A stretch of 64,000 bases of DNA. Source: Chitinophaga oryziterrae. GTDB lineage: Bacteria; Bacteroidota; Bacteroidia; Chitinophagales; Chitinophagaceae. The notes beneath the pieces are model-generated. The model was not told where the DNA came from and ran no database searches. It worked only from the letters and a program-made list of their open reading frames with translations. The stretch's first letter is position 1, and each line of letters begins with the position of its first letter. The stretch lies in assembly GCF_009758125.1 (NCBI RefSeq), contig NZ_WRXO01000002.1, positions 124,001 through 188,000 on the forward strand, written 5' to 3'. The translations under genes were made by a program, and so were the position numbers. This document shows positions 52,519-62,508 of this stretch, piece by piece.

Positions 52519-53388
52519 ATGCGTCAGATTATTATAGGTTTGCTCTTCGCTTTTTTATGGGCATCCGCTGCTGTAGCTACTAAATACGGTATTCATTCCG
52601 CAGATCCTTTTATCCTTGCCAATATCCGTTTTTTACTGGCAGGAGGGGCTATGCTTTTCTACACCTATGCTATCAAACGCGAAGCGTTACCTAAGGGAAA
52701 AGAATGGCTGCATTTACTGATATTCGGCCTGATGAACACCACCATCTACCTGGGGTGTTTTGTCCTTTCCATGAAATCAGTTTCTGCCGGTATCGGTAGT
52801 CTGTCTACAGCTACCAGTCCGTTATTCATTATGATGATATCCGCTGTATGGCTGAAAAGGCCATTACGCTGGTATGAGATCTGCGGAGTTATCCTGGGTC
52901 TCACAGGTGTTGCGCTGGCAACATATCCTTTATTGCAGGATAGTCATGCTACATTGAAAGGCGTATTGATATTAATGGGCGGAATGGTTTCTGTATCAGT
53001 CGCCACGGTCTATTATGCACGTGTAAAATGGACGCTGCCCAACATTGCTATCAATGCGTGGCAGGTATTTCTGGGTGGGTTCTTATTATTGCCCGTTACC
53101 TGTTTCACCGGTAATTTTTCAGACAGTCATTTCGATTTACAATTCTGGCTGGCCATTGGCTGGCTGGCGATTCCTGTATCTATTATCGCTTTACAATTGT
53201 GGTTTTACCTGGTACGTAAAGATGCTGTGAAAGCCTCTTTATGGCTGTTCTTATGCCCTGTTTTCGGTTTTATGCTTTCTTCGCTGTTATTGCACGAACC
53301 ACTCAGCTGGTATACCCTGGCCGGTACTTTACTGGTAATAGGTGGATTATACCTGGCACAAAGAGAAAAGTTTGCTGGTGGGGCATAA
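52519..53388 (+). CDS. EamA/DMT family transporter
   Basis: A 289-residue inner-membrane protein with ten hydrophobic segments in two EamA halves. The first opens IIIGLLFAFLWASAAVATKY with PFILANIRFLLAGG; GSLSTATSPLFIMMISAVWL and RWYEICGVILGLTGVALATY close it. The second ends SSLLLHEPLSWYTLAGTLLVIGG. It exports or exchanges small metabolites; the substrate is not predictable. Confidence 0.92.
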   Translation: MRQIIIGLLFAFLWASAAVATKYGIHSADPFILANIRFLLAGGAMLFYTYAIKREALPKGKEWLHLLIFGLMNTTIYLGCFVLSMKSVSAGIGSLSTATSPLFIMMISAVWLKRPLRWYEICGVILGLTGVALATYPLLQDSHATLKGVLILMGGMVSVSVATVYYARVKWTLPNIAINAWQVFLGGFLLLPVTCFTGNFSDSHFDLQFWLAIGWLAIPVSIIALQLWFYLVRKDAVKASLWLFLCPVFGFMLSSLLLHEPLSWYTLAGTLLVIGGLYLAQREKFAGGA

Positions 53389-53436
53389 AGCAGTGAGAGC
53401 GGCATTGACCGACCCCGTTAAAAGCCTGCGGATGGA

Positions 53437-53859
53437 TTAATCCTCAAAATCGATGGATTTGATCTTATTGGCCAGGTTATCGATGCTTTGCAGCTCGATC
53501 TCTATCATCTTTCTTTTCAGCACAATTGCTTCTTCCTGGGAAATGAGTCCGTTATTAAGAGCGGCCTGAATTTTCTTTTGAAGGAGTGTCTTAGACTTTT
53601 CTACTTTCTTTCCTTTGAAATAAGTATTGGTCTTTTTAGAGATAAATTTCCAAAATAAAGACAAGACTATAGATACGCTGGGGGCTATTATGACCAGCCA
53701 TGATTTTAGCGGGTAAGACTCAGAAAGATTGTTGGCGAGCAATACTAAGAGTGTACCACCGCTGGCGCCGGCTATGCTTGCGGATGTAGTATTATTAGGT
53801 TGCTGGATATTGGAAGCCGGTGTGGATAGGTTAGCAACCAGTGGATTTTCCTGGTTCAA
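53437..53859 (-). CDS. Hypothetical membrane protein, second of a small pair
   Basis: A 140-residue protein with a polar N-terminus (QQPNNTTSASIAGASGG), two close hydrophobic stretches (GTLLVLLANN and SWLVIIAPSVSIVLSLFWKF), then a basic linker and a helical tail (LLQKKIQAALNNGLISQEEA) that resembles an SHOCT-like oligomerisation hairpin. It begins 32 bp after the stop of the preceding small membrane-protein gene. Family unknown. Confidence 0.6.
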   Translation of the reverse strand: MNQENPLVANLSTPASNIQQPNNTTSASIAGASGGTLLVLLANNLSESYPLKSWLVIIAPSVSIVLSLFWKFISKKTNTYFKGKKVEKSKTLLQKKIQAALNNGLISQEEAIVLKRKMIEIELQSIDNLANKIKSIDFED

Positions 53860-53891
53860 TTGAAAAAAATAGGATTTAAAATAATACGGTT

Positions 53892-54131
53892 CTATTTGCC
53901 TAACAATGCGTCCATCGTACGGAGTAGCTGCTGGGTGTCGTTTTGCTTTTCAAGTTCTAACACTATTACGTTTCCTGATCTATTTTCTATTACAAGGGTT
54001 TTAGGCGGATATTTACTGAACTTCTTCAGCTTTGCAGATTCTTGCGCTGCACCTATCAAAGTTACAGCCAGTGAAGACAGTGAAGCGAAAACTGCAATTA
54101 TTCCCAATATAGTTGTGAACGTAGCTGACAT
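53892..54131 (-). CDS. Small membrane protein with EACC1-like C-terminus
   Basis: A 79-residue protein: one N-terminal membrane helix (FTTILGIIAVFASLSSLAVT), then a short globular part with two strands and a helix (TLVIENRSGNVIVLELEK, QQLLRTMDALLGK). That order resembles the effector-associated constant component 1 of bacterial conflict systems, which also couples membrane helices to a strand-strand-helix unit. The match is by eye and weak. First gene of a two-gene unit. Confidence 0.55.
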   Translation of the reverse strand: MSATFTTILGIIAVFASLSSLAVTLIGAAQESAKLKKFSKYPPKTLVIENRSGNVIVLELEKQNDTQQLLRTMDALLGK

Positions 54132-54482
54132 CTAATAATATTAAAGTTTAGATATCTAAATTACGGAAATTTTATTAGAATAACCCTCTTCTTATCGAGA
54201 TATATAATAAATAATGCATTCAAAAGAACATACGTATGAAGCTGATTTTAATTTGAAATATTTTTCTCTCTTTGTAAGTAGTTTTTCCGGATTACCTGTC
54301 TTTATAAGAATAAGAACTCATTTAAGGGAGACTGATTCCACGAAGAAAACTGTAAAATGCTTTATACCATATGATTAGGGGACAAATTCTACGGCATTGG
54401 TTATCTTTACCTTTCTTGCAGCCTTAACAGTATGACACGTTATAAATCCACATGGTAGCATTGTAGTATAAAGAGGTGAAGT
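54132..54482. other. Intergenic region upstream of the mannan locus
   Basis: No gene seen. Two overlapping near-matches to a -7 box (TATCTTTA 54402-54409, TACCTTTC 54408-54415) could drive the sigma gene at 54483. Confidence 0.35.
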
Positions 54483-55061
54483 ATGAGCAGCAGCGCAAAT
54501 TTAAAGTTGTGGCAGCAACAGATCGCATGTGAAGGAGATGAAAAAGCCTTCGCGGAGCTATTCCGACATTTCTATGACCGGTTGTTACACTTTTGTATCC
54601 AGTACGTTCACTCCCGCGAAGCTGCGGAAGAGATCGTTTCCGATGTATTTGTGAAAATATGGAACCGCCGTACAGAATTAGAAAAGGTAGCCAACCTGGA
54701 AGTATATCTCTTTGTAGCCGTTAAAAATCACTCCCTTAACTATCTTGAACAATATTCGTCTCTGCGTATTTCCCCTATTAATGAAGAAACAGGGATGGCA
54801 GAACTGACCAATTCCGTAGATCCCGAAAAGAGGATGGAATGGAAAGAGATCCTGTTCAGAATGGACCAGGAAGTAAGTCGCCTGCCCGATCAATGCCGCC
54901 GGGTATTTAAACTCATCAAAGAAGAAGGATTTAAATATAAAGATGTGGCAGAAATCCTCAACATCTCTCCACGTACTGTAGAAACCCAGTTATTCCGTGC
55001 TATGAAACGCCTCAACGAAGTAATAGGACCCTATATGTTCAACCGTATCAAAAAAAAATAA
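54483..55061 (+). CDS. ECF RNA polymerase sigma factor (Bacteroidota expansion family)
   Basis: A 192-residue sigma-70 factor with region 2 (AFAELFRHFYDRLLHFCIQY, EEIVSDVFVKIWNRR, LFVAVKNHSLNYLEQ) and region 4 (LPDQCRRVFKLIKEEGFKYK, DVAEILNISPRTVETQLFRA). It is intact, unlike the fragment at 43761. Held by the FecR protein encoded next, it should activate the downstream SusC/D genes when the SusC STN domain signals ligand. Confidence 0.95.
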   Translation: MSSSANLKLWQQQIACEGDEKAFAELFRHFYDRLLHFCIQYVHSREAAEEIVSDVFVKIWNRRTELEKVANLEVYLFVAVKNHSLNYLEQYSSLRISPINEETGMAELTNSVDPEKRMEWKEILFRMDQEVSRLPDQCRRVFKLIKEEGFKYKDVAEILNISPRTVETQLFRAMKRLNEVIGPYMFNRIKKK

Positions 55062-55122
55062 TTACATCTTGTAAGTAGTTATTTTCTTTTCCCTGTCCTT
55101 CTTATACAACCGGCTCCATTTT

Positions 55123-56136
55123 ATGATCAACGAAGAATTATTCACCACGTTATCTGCCAGGAAACTGTCAGGAGAAGCTACCGCAGCAGAACAGCAGGAG
55201 CTGGAAGCGATGTTGCAGCAGGACCCTGTCTTACAGGAACGTTATGCTATCCTTCAGCAATACTTTACAGAAACATCTTATCACGCATCTGCAGATACCG
55301 AACAGGCATTGAAGCGCACAATGGCGCGTATCAAATTAACAGATATACCGGTTAAGCGTACACGATTTACTCCCATGTGGAGATGGGCAGGCGCTGCTGC
55401 CGTTCTATTACTGATAGGAGGATTTGCATTCACCTTTCATCATACCGCATCAGTAAAACAGATGGCTGTTGTTGATACTACCGAATGGCTGCACAGGCAA
55501 AATGGTAAAGCCACTAAAGCCACTATAGAACTGGCAGATGGTAGTAAGATATGGCTGAATGCTGATAGTAAACTCTCTTACCCCGAAGTATTCAGCAAAG
55601 GAATACGCGAAGTATATCTGGAAGGAGAAGCCTTTTTTGATGTAGCCAGTAATCCCGGCAAACCCTTTATCATTCATCTTGCAAAAGGGGATGTACAGGT
55701 ATTGGGTACTTCATTTAATATCCGTGCTTATGAGAATGAGCCGGTACAAACATCTGTAAGAACAGGTAAAGTTGCATTTATCCCGGCCTATAAAGGCAGC
55801 GGTAAAAGACCGGATACTATTTACATTACACCGGATGAGAAAGTAACCTATGAACAGGTAGCCAACAGCATTAAAAAAGAAGTGACTTCTTCGGAAGATG
55901 ATAAAGCCTGGACAGAAGGCCGTCTTGTATTCAGGGATATGACCCTGGAAGATATCTCCTATGAACTGGAAAGAACATTTGGTAAAAAAGTATCGTTTAC
56001 CGAAGATGCGCCACGGCATTTTCGCTTAACAGGTAATTTCCAGAACAACAACCTGCAGGATATCATGTATTACCTGGCCCGGTCAAAAGCATTTCATTAC
56101 GATATTACTGACAGTACATTAATTATCAGTCAGTAA
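55123..56136 (+). CDS. FecR family anti-sigma factor
   Basis: A 337-residue inner-membrane protein. The cytoplasmic N-terminal segment (TTLSARKLSGEATAAEQQEL) should bind the sigma factor. One membrane helix lies at about residues 87-105 (WAGAAAVLLLIGGFAFTF). The periplasmic FecR domain has IELADGSKIWLNADSKLSYP, REVYLEGEAFFDVA and QVLGTSFNIRAYENE. The DUF4974 end has LVFRDMTLEDISYELERTFG and FRLTGNF. It passes the SusC signal across the inner membrane. Confidence 0.95.
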   Translation: MINEELFTTLSARKLSGEATAAEQQELEAMLQQDPVLQERYAILQQYFTETSYHASADTEQALKRTMARIKLTDIPVKRTRFTPMWRWAGAAAVLLLIGGFAFTFHHTASVKQMAVVDTTEWLHRQNGKATKATIELADGSKIWLNADSKLSYPEVFSKGIREVYLEGEAFFDVASNPGKPFIIHLAKGDVQVLGTSFNIRAYENEPVQTSVRTGKVAFIPAYKGSGKRPDTIYITPDEKVTYEQVANSIKKEVTSSEDDKAWTEGRLVFRDMTLEDISYELERTFGKKVSFTEDAPRHFRLTGNFQNNNLQDIMYYLARSKAFHYDITDSTLIISQ

Positions 56137-56200
56137 GTTTTAGCATACATTATAGTTCACGTTATTTCAATCAATCAAAATTCACAAACACAGCTGCGTT

Positions 56201-59200
56201 ATGAAAGAAAGACCGCTACCTATTTTATTCTCGGGTCCTTTCCGCTCTTTGTTCCTGCCGCTGATTATCTGCATGGCTTTGTTAAGCATGCTGGATCTAA
56301 AAGCACAGGTGGCATTTGCTTCCAATATGGAGCATCCGTCAGCAGGACAACAGGTAAAGGATACTGAGAAACCTTTAGAGAACCGTATTAGCCTGCAGGT
56401 AAATAATGAACTGCTGGCCCATGTATTGGAGAGAATAGAGCAACAGACCCCTTTTGTGTTTGTATACTCCAATGATGAGATTAAAGCTGCACAGAAAGTT
56501 TCTCTCAATGTAAAGGACAAAAAACTGGCGGAAGTGCTGGAAATGATATTATCTCCGCTGGATATCCGGTTTGAAATGATCAATAACAAGATCATTCTCA
56601 GGCAGGGGGGAGAAACCGCTACCTATACCGGCGTAGAAGATGTAACAGTGAATGGCCGTGTAGTTAACAATAAGGGAGAAGGTATCCCTAATATCAATGT
56701 TCGTTTGCAGGGTTCCTCCATCGGTACTATTACAAATGATCAGGGTTTTTTTACGCTAAAGATCCCGGCTGGGCAAAGCAATGGTACCTTGGTATGCTCT
56801 TCCGTTGGTTACATCCCATCGGAAGTGGGGATCGCAGGCAGAACTAATATTACCATTATGCTTACTGCCGACTCTAAGGACCTGGGAGAAGTAGTAGTTA
56901 CAGCATATGGCTCACAGCAAAAGAAACAGGTAACAGCTGCTATCAATACCATCTCTTCAAAAGATTTACAGGGCAGACCCGTTACTAATATGTTTCAGGC
57001 TCTGCAGGGACAGGCGCCTAACCTGATCCTGCAACAGAACACCGCAGAACCCGGCGCTACATTAACAATGAATATACGTGGTGTGGGAAGCCTGACCGGT
57101 AACACCCCACTCATCATCATCGATGGTGTACAGGCAGGTACTACCGGCTTGCAAAACCTGAACCCATACGATGTGGAAAGCATCTCCGTATTGAAAGATG
57201 CGGCGTCTTCTGCTATCTATGGTTCACAGGCGGCTAACGGTGTCGTATATATTACCACTAAAAGAGGTACCAAAGACGGTAAACCAGGTGTGCAGTACAA
57301 TGCGATGTATGGCTGGCAAACGCCTACCACACTGCCTCGCAATGTGGAAGCATGGGAATACATGACGCTGAAAGATGAAGCATTGGTGAACTCCGGTAAA
57401 ACACCTCAGTATTCTCCCGAAGATATCGCATACTGGCAGAAACGTGGTTCAGAACCTGCTATGCTGCACGAAATGCTGCGTAAAACTACACCTCAGCAAA
57501 GTCATAATCTTAGTCTGACCGGTGGTGGTAAAAACAGCAGCTACCTCATTTCTCTGGGATATTTAGACCAGGGGAATATGTTGCAGAACAAATATGTAAA
57601 TCAGGACTTCTACTACAAACGTTATAATGCAAGAACAAATCTTTCTGTAGATGTAAGCAAGTATGTAAAGGTGAATGCAAATATCGCCTACACAAAATCA
57701 TACTATCGCACTCAGCAGCCGGATATAGGTTTCCTGATGAGAGATGCGATGCGTACACCACGTATCTATCCTGTAAAGGATTCTCTTGGTAACTATGTTG
57801 TGCCTGCGCTTAGCAGTGGTAACGTAATTGCAGCGCTGGACCTGGGTGGTTATAATATGAGAGAAGAAGATAACCTGCTGGGTGGGATCGATGTAACGAT
57901 CAATCCTGTAAAGCATCTGTCTTTTAACTTCAATGCTTCCGGCAACTACAAAATAAATGACAATATCAGCAGGGTTAATAAATATTCCTACGCTCCTTAT
58001 TATACCACTGCCAATCCTCCTATCTACAACCAGCTTTCTGAATCCAGTTATAAAGACAGGAATACAAACGTATACGCTACTGCAGAGTATGAAAATACCT
58101 TCGGTGAACACTACGTAAAAGCACAGGTGGGCGCAAGAAGTGATGCTACCAACGAATTTTATGGTCTGCGGGCCAGTCGCTATGGTACTACCAACCTGGA
58201 CGATCAGTATGCTATTGGTGGAGGTTATATTCCTAAACCAGACGGTAGCTATGACTATTCCAGCATCGGTACATATAACGACATCACCAATCCTAACCTG
58301 TATGCATTGAACTCGCTCTTCGGCAGAGTAAACTATGTATACAATGATAAATACATGGCAGAATTTACCTGGCGTTATGATGGGTCATCCAAACTGGCTC
58401 CGGGTCATCGCTGGCAGTTCTTCCCTGCATTTTCACTGGGATGGCGTGTTACCGATGAGAAGTTCATGGAAGATCTGAAGAGATATGGAAATGTGAAACT
58501 CCGTTATTCATGGGGACAGGTAGGTAACTCTAACATAGGTGGTTACAACTACCTCGCAAGAGTAACACTCAATCCAAATAAGTATGCGTTTAACAATTCA
58601 CCTTCTCAGGGGGCGGACTTCTCCGCTTACAACGAAACATTACAATGGGAAATTTCTACCATGAGTAACTACGGAGTGGATGTAGATTTACTCAACAATA
58701 AAATATCTGCTTCATTCGATTACTTCAACAAGAATACTACAGGGATCTATCTGTTCCAGGTAGTACCAGGTACGGCGGGTACCGGGTCTTCTTTGCAGAA
58801 CGTTGGTAAGGTACAGAACAAAGGATGGGAACTGTCCGTTTCTTACCGTGCTAAAACCGGCGGATTCAATCACACCCTCACTGCTAACCTGTCTGATAAC
58901 TTAAATAAGGTGATCAGGTATGGTGAACAGTCTATACAGGGGTCCGACTTTACTTATATCATTAAAGAAGGTTTCCCGATCGCTTCTTACTATGGTTATA
59001 AATCAAACGGCCTGTACCAGAACCTGGACGATATCAAAAATGCACCTGCGGTGCCATTCGCCTATAACCAGCAGGTAATGCCGGGAGATGTAAGGTATAT
59101 AGACCGCAATAAAGATGGTAAGATAGATGCCAATGACCGTTATGTATTTGGGAATCCTTTTCCCCGTTATACCTTCGGATTCACTTATGCAGTTAACTGG

Positions 59201-59686
59201 AAGAACTTCGATTTTTCCATGTTCTGGCAGGGGGTAGGTAAAAGATCCCAGTTCCTGCGTGGGGATATCGTAGAAGCATTTCATAACAATGAAGACCATG
59301 CTTTCGTACAACACCTGGACCGCTGGACGCCTACCAATCCTGAAGCTACTTATCCTCGCCTCACTATCGGAACCGCAGACGCCAACAACTTTGCTTATTC
59401 CGATTACTGGTTATTTGATACCAAATACCTGCGTTTAAAGAACCTGCAGTTTGGTTACACCTTACCACACGATATTCTGAGTGCCATAAAGGTGCAGAGT
59501 GTCAGGGTTTATTTCACCAGTCAGAACCTGTTAACGATCACGCCAAAACGTTTCCGCCAGTTGGGCGTGGATCCTGAGTTTACACAGTATGATGATAAGT
59601 TAAGCAATGCTAATTACAATCCTATTGCAGGACGTAACTATCCCAATGCTTCCACTTTCTCATTTGGTCTGGATCTGAAATTCTAA
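56201..59686 (+). CDS. SusC/RagA TonB-dependent receptor with STN signalling domain
   Basis: A 1161-residue outer-membrane transporter. After a long signal region comes an STN domain at about 65-140 (ISLQVNNELLAHVLERIEQQ), a carboxypeptidase-D-like domain (GIPNINVRLQGSSIGTITND), the SusC segment LGEVVVTAYGSQQKKQVTAA, the plug (MNIRGVGSLTGNTPLIIIDG, VESISVLKDAASSAIYGSQA) and a barrel ending FSFGLDLKF. The STN domain signals to FecR. It imports the oligosaccharide bound by the SusD encoded 13 bp downstream, probably an alpha-mannan fragment judging from the GH76 gene. Confidence 0.96.
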   Translation: MKERPLPILFSGPFRSLFLPLIICMALLSMLDLKAQVAFASNMEHPSAGQQVKDTEKPLENRISLQVNNELLAHVLERIEQQTPFVFVYSNDEIKAAQKVSLNVKDKKLAEVLEMILSPLDIRFEMINNKIILRQGGETATYTGVEDVTVNGRVVNNKGEGIPNINVRLQGSSIGTITNDQGFFTLKIPAGQSNGTLVCSSVGYIPSEVGIAGRTNITIMLTADSKDLGEVVVTAYGSQQKKQVTAAINTISSKDLQGRPVTNMFQALQGQAPNLILQQNTAEPGATLTMNIRGVGSLTGNTPLIIIDGVQAGTTGLQNLNPYDVESISVLKDAASSAIYGSQAANGVVYITTKRGTKDGKPGVQYNAMYGWQTPTTLPRNVEAWEYMTLKDEALVNSGKTPQYSPEDIAYWQKRGSEPAMLHEMLRKTTPQQSHNLSLTGGGKNSSYLISLGYLDQGNMLQNKYVNQDFYYKRYNARTNLSVDVSKYVKVNANIAYTKSYYRTQQPDIGFLMRDAMRTPRIYPVKDSLGNYVVPALSSGNVIAALDLGGYNMREEDNLLGGIDVTINPVKHLSFNFNASGNYKINDNISRVNKYSYAPYYTTANPPIYNQLSESSYKDRNTNVYATAEYENTFGEHYVKAQVGARSDATNEFYGLRASRYGTTNLDDQYAIGGGYIPKPDGSYDYSSIGTYNDITNPNLYALNSLFGRVNYVYNDKYMAEFTWRYDGSSKLAPGHRWQFFPAFSLGWRVTDEKFMEDLKRYGNVKLRYSWGQVGNSNIGGYNYLARVTLNPNKYAFNNSPSQGADFSAYNETLQWEISTMSNYGVDVDLLNNKISASFDYFNKNTTGIYLFQVVPGTAGTGSSLQNVGKVQNKGWELSVSYRAKTGGFNHTLTANLSDNLNKVIRYGEQSIQGSDFTYIIKEGFPIASYYGYKSNGLYQNLDDIKNAPAVPFAYNQQVMPGDVRYIDRNKDGKIDANDRYVFGNPFPRYTFGFTYAVNWKNFDFSMFWQGVGKRSQFLRGDIVEAFHNNEDHAFVQHLDRWTPTNPEATYPRLTIGTADANNFAYSDYWLFDTKYLRLKNLQFGYTLPHDILSAIKVQSVRVYFTSQNLLTITPKRFRQLGVDPEFTQYDDKLSNANYNPIAGRNYPNASTFSFGLDLKF

Positions 59687-59698
59687 AAAGTTAATTGT

Positions 59699-61321
59699 AT
59701 GAAGAGATTAATAATATTGATATTAAGCGCTACTTCGCTGTACTCCTGCCGCAAGCTGGACCAGCCTATCACGCGTGAATATACAGATGCTGCCTACTGG
59801 CGGACAAACGATGATGCGTTGGCCGCTTTATCCAGCTGTTATGAAAACATGTCTAACGACGGCTACTTCTTCGGTGATGAAGCGCTGAGTGATAACGCCT
59901 ATGTTAGCGGAGATGGTTTTAATGCCGTATCAAAGATCGCCAATGGCGCGTATGATCCATCCAATGGCCGTGTAACAGCTGAATGGGGGTACCGCTATAC
60001 CTGTATCCGTAAGTGTAATGTCGTGGTGCTGAACATTGATAAAGTACCCGGTATGGACTCCACTTTAAAACACAGGATCCTGGCAGAAGCCCGGTTTATC
60101 CGCGCCTATTCCTACTTCCAGCTGGTAAACTGGTATGGGAATGTACCTTTCTATACAGACCTTATCACCATCGATGCTGCTAAAACGATTGGCCGTACGG
60201 ATAAAGCGCAGATCCTGGATTTCATTCAAAGTGAACTCACCGACATCCGTTCTTCCCTGCCTGTAAATAACTATACTGGCACTGCGGGCGGATATGCGGA
60301 GAAAGACAAAGGTCGTATCACACGCGGAGCTGCTATTGCACTCAGCGCGCGTGTGCACCTCTTTAAAAGCGAATGGCAGGGAGCGGTAGATGACTGCGAA
60401 AAACTCATAGGCAATACCACTAACGGTACGTATGGCCTGATGGGTAATTACAGCGACATCTTCACTACCGCTAATGAGTACAACAACGAAGTGATCCTCG
60501 ACCTGCAATATGGAGGTGGCCGTACATTCAGCTCACAACGTAGCTTCCTGCCACAGACTGTCGCTTTGCTGAGAAGTGTACTGGTACCTACACAAGACCT
60601 GGTAGATGATTACGTAATGCTGAATGGTAAAGGTATCGCTGAATCAGGCTCCGGCTACGACGAAAACGATCCATATAAAAACAGGGACCCGCGCTTTGAA
60701 GCCACTATCCTGCATGATAAATCTACTATCACAGACTTTGATGGTAAAGTGCAGACTATTCTTACTCAGCCGGGTTCTAATCCATCTACCAACAGTATAG
60801 ATGATCAGGGCGCTTCTCCTACCGGTTATTATTTCTACAAATACTACGATCGTACTGCCAGTAATTACAACTCATCTCTCAACCTCATCATGATCCGTTA
60901 TGCAGATGTACTGCTGATGTATGCAGAGGCAAAGAATGAACTGGGACAACTGGATGCTGCCATATGGAATCAAACCATCCGTGCACTACGTGTACGGGCT
61001 AAGTTTACCGATGCAGGAGCTACCGAATTTCCGGGAGGTACAAAAGAAGTACTGCAAACTATCGTTCGCCGCGAAAGAAGAGCAGAACTGGCATTCGAAG
61101 GCATTCGTCCTTTTGATATCCGCCGCTGGAAAATCGCAGACGTAGTGCTGAACAAACCGGTGAGAGGTATTAAAGTAACATCAGGTGCATTCACCAAAGA
61201 TCCAAACGGGTATATTATTGTGGAGAACAGAATATTCTCTAATCCCAAACATTACCTGTGGCCGGTACCTACGTTTGAACACGATCAGAACGCTAACCTC
61301 GGACAAAACGATCTCTGGTAA
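59699..61321 (+). CDS. SusD/RagB outer-membrane lipoprotein
   Basis: A 540-residue surface glycan-binding lipoprotein, lipobox SLYSCRK with Cys17. TPR-rich core: ILAEARFIRAYSYFQLVNWY, GAAIALSARVHLFKSEWQGA, LMIRYADVLLMYAEAKNELG and VRRERRAELAFEGIRPFDIR, all diagnostic. It lids the SusC pore and captures the glycan. Confidence 0.96.
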   Translation: MKRLIILILSATSLYSCRKLDQPITREYTDAAYWRTNDDALAALSSCYENMSNDGYFFGDEALSDNAYVSGDGFNAVSKIANGAYDPSNGRVTAEWGYRYTCIRKCNVVVLNIDKVPGMDSTLKHRILAEARFIRAYSYFQLVNWYGNVPFYTDLITIDAAKTIGRTDKAQILDFIQSELTDIRSSLPVNNYTGTAGGYAEKDKGRITRGAAIALSARVHLFKSEWQGAVDDCEKLIGNTTNGTYGLMGNYSDIFTTANEYNNEVILDLQYGGGRTFSSQRSFLPQTVALLRSVLVPTQDLVDDYVMLNGKGIAESGSGYDENDPYKNRDPRFEATILHDKSTITDFDGKVQTILTQPGSNPSTNSIDDQGASPTGYYFYKYYDRTASNYNSSLNLIMIRYADVLLMYAEAKNELGQLDAAIWNQTIRALRVRAKFTDAGATEFPGGTKEVLQTIVRRERRAELAFEGIRPFDIRRWKIADVVLNKPVRGIKVTSGAFTKDPNGYIIVENRIFSNPKHYLWPVPTFEHDQNANLGQNDLW

Positions 61322-61353
61322 AATTCCTACTAACAATTACAAACTGATACGAT

Positions 61354-62487
61354 ATGAAAAAGTATTTCTCCGCTATAATTATTGCATCACTGGGCCTTCT
61401 GTTCGGCGCTTGCAAAAAGGACTATAAAATAAATTCCAATATTCAACCGGTTAGCAAACTGAGTGCTCCGGTAGATGATAAATATATCAAGCTGCAACCT
61501 GCTACCAGCGCTTCTGTTAGTTTCGAATGGGAACAGGCACGTGCAGAAGATGGTTCTCTGATATTGTATGAAGTAGTGTTTGATAAAGAGACCGGCGACT
61601 TCTCCGATCCTGTTGCTACGATTGCTTCTGATGGTGGTGGGGTACAGAACAAACTGAGCCTGTCCCATAAAGATCTGAACAGCATTGCCGGTAAAGCAGG
61701 CATCGCTGCTCTGGCTACAGGTAAACTGAAATGGAGTGTGAAAGCTGCCAAAGGATTCAACATCAAACTGGCTACTGAAACACGTACGATAGAAGTAGAA
61801 AGGCCAAATGGCTTTGCTGAAATTCCGGTAGATGTATACCTCACCGGCGAAGCTACTGAAGTGGGTACTGATCTGTCAAAAGCGATAAAACTGAAATCTA
61901 CGGCACCTGGTGTATTTGAAGTGTATACTTCTTTGAAAAATGGTAGCTATCAGTTCGTTGACAGGAATACCGGTACTCCTGCTACTTATTATATCGATGG
62001 CACTATTTTAAAAGAAGGTGGCGAAAGCACACAGGCTGATGGTACCAAACAATACCGCCTGCGCCTTGACTTTAATAATACGGCGGCTACCGTTACTGAG
62101 ATTACTGCTATCGGCTTGTGGTTCGCTCCGGAAAACAAAATTCTATACGACCTGCCATATGCAGGTAACAGTACCTGGTCTTTCCAGAACCAGGTCATCA
62201 CTTTCCACCAGGAATCATGGGGCCGTGATGAACGTTATAAATTCCGTATGGATGTAAAAGCGGCAGATGGTACAGTTGGTCAGGAATGGTACGGTAGTTC
62301 TAATTCAGATAACAACCGCCCTACAGCCACTACACCGTTATCTTTCTGGGAACTGAAACCTGTTCCGAACAACGACCAGTACAACTATAGCTTCAAATTC
62401 ATGTCAGAGGTAGATACCAAAGCATGTGATGTAAATGTATACTTCTCGCCAGACAAGAATTATACGCATGAAGTAATCATTAAATAA
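61354..62487 (+). CDS. SusE/SusF-like outer-membrane lipoprotein
   Basis: A 377-residue lipoprotein (LLFGACKKDY, Cys20). The N-terminal SusE-type Ig-like domain has ASVSFEWEQARAEDGSLILY, YEVVFDKETGDFSDPVATI and LKWSVKAAKGFNIKLATETR. Two further beta domains follow (VDVYLTGEATEVGTDLSKAI; IGLWFAPENKIL), as in SusE/SusF starch-binding proteins. Probably a surface glycan-binding protein of the mannan locus. Confidence 0.85.
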   Translation: MKKYFSAIIIASLGLLFGACKKDYKINSNIQPVSKLSAPVDDKYIKLQPATSASVSFEWEQARAEDGSLILYEVVFDKETGDFSDPVATIASDGGGVQNKLSLSHKDLNSIAGKAGIAALATGKLKWSVKAAKGFNIKLATETRTIEVERPNGFAEIPVDVYLTGEATEVGTDLSKAIKLKSTAPGVFEVYTSLKNGSYQFVDRNTGTPATYYIDGTILKEGGESTQADGTKQYRLRLDFNNTAATVTEITAIGLWFAPENKILYDLPYAGNSTWSFQNQVITFHQESWGRDERYKFRMDVKAADGTVGQEWYGSSNSDNNRPTATTPLSFWELKPVPNNDQYNYSFKFMSEVDTKACDVNVYFSPDKNYTHEVIIK

Positions 62488-62508
62488 CTATTCCAATCTG
62501 ATTAGCAT

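Noticed and set aside
53860..54135. Plus-strand 91-codon ORF opposite the small membrane-protein gene
   Set aside because: The minus-strand frame has a proper start, a membrane helix and operon spacing; the plus frame has none of these.
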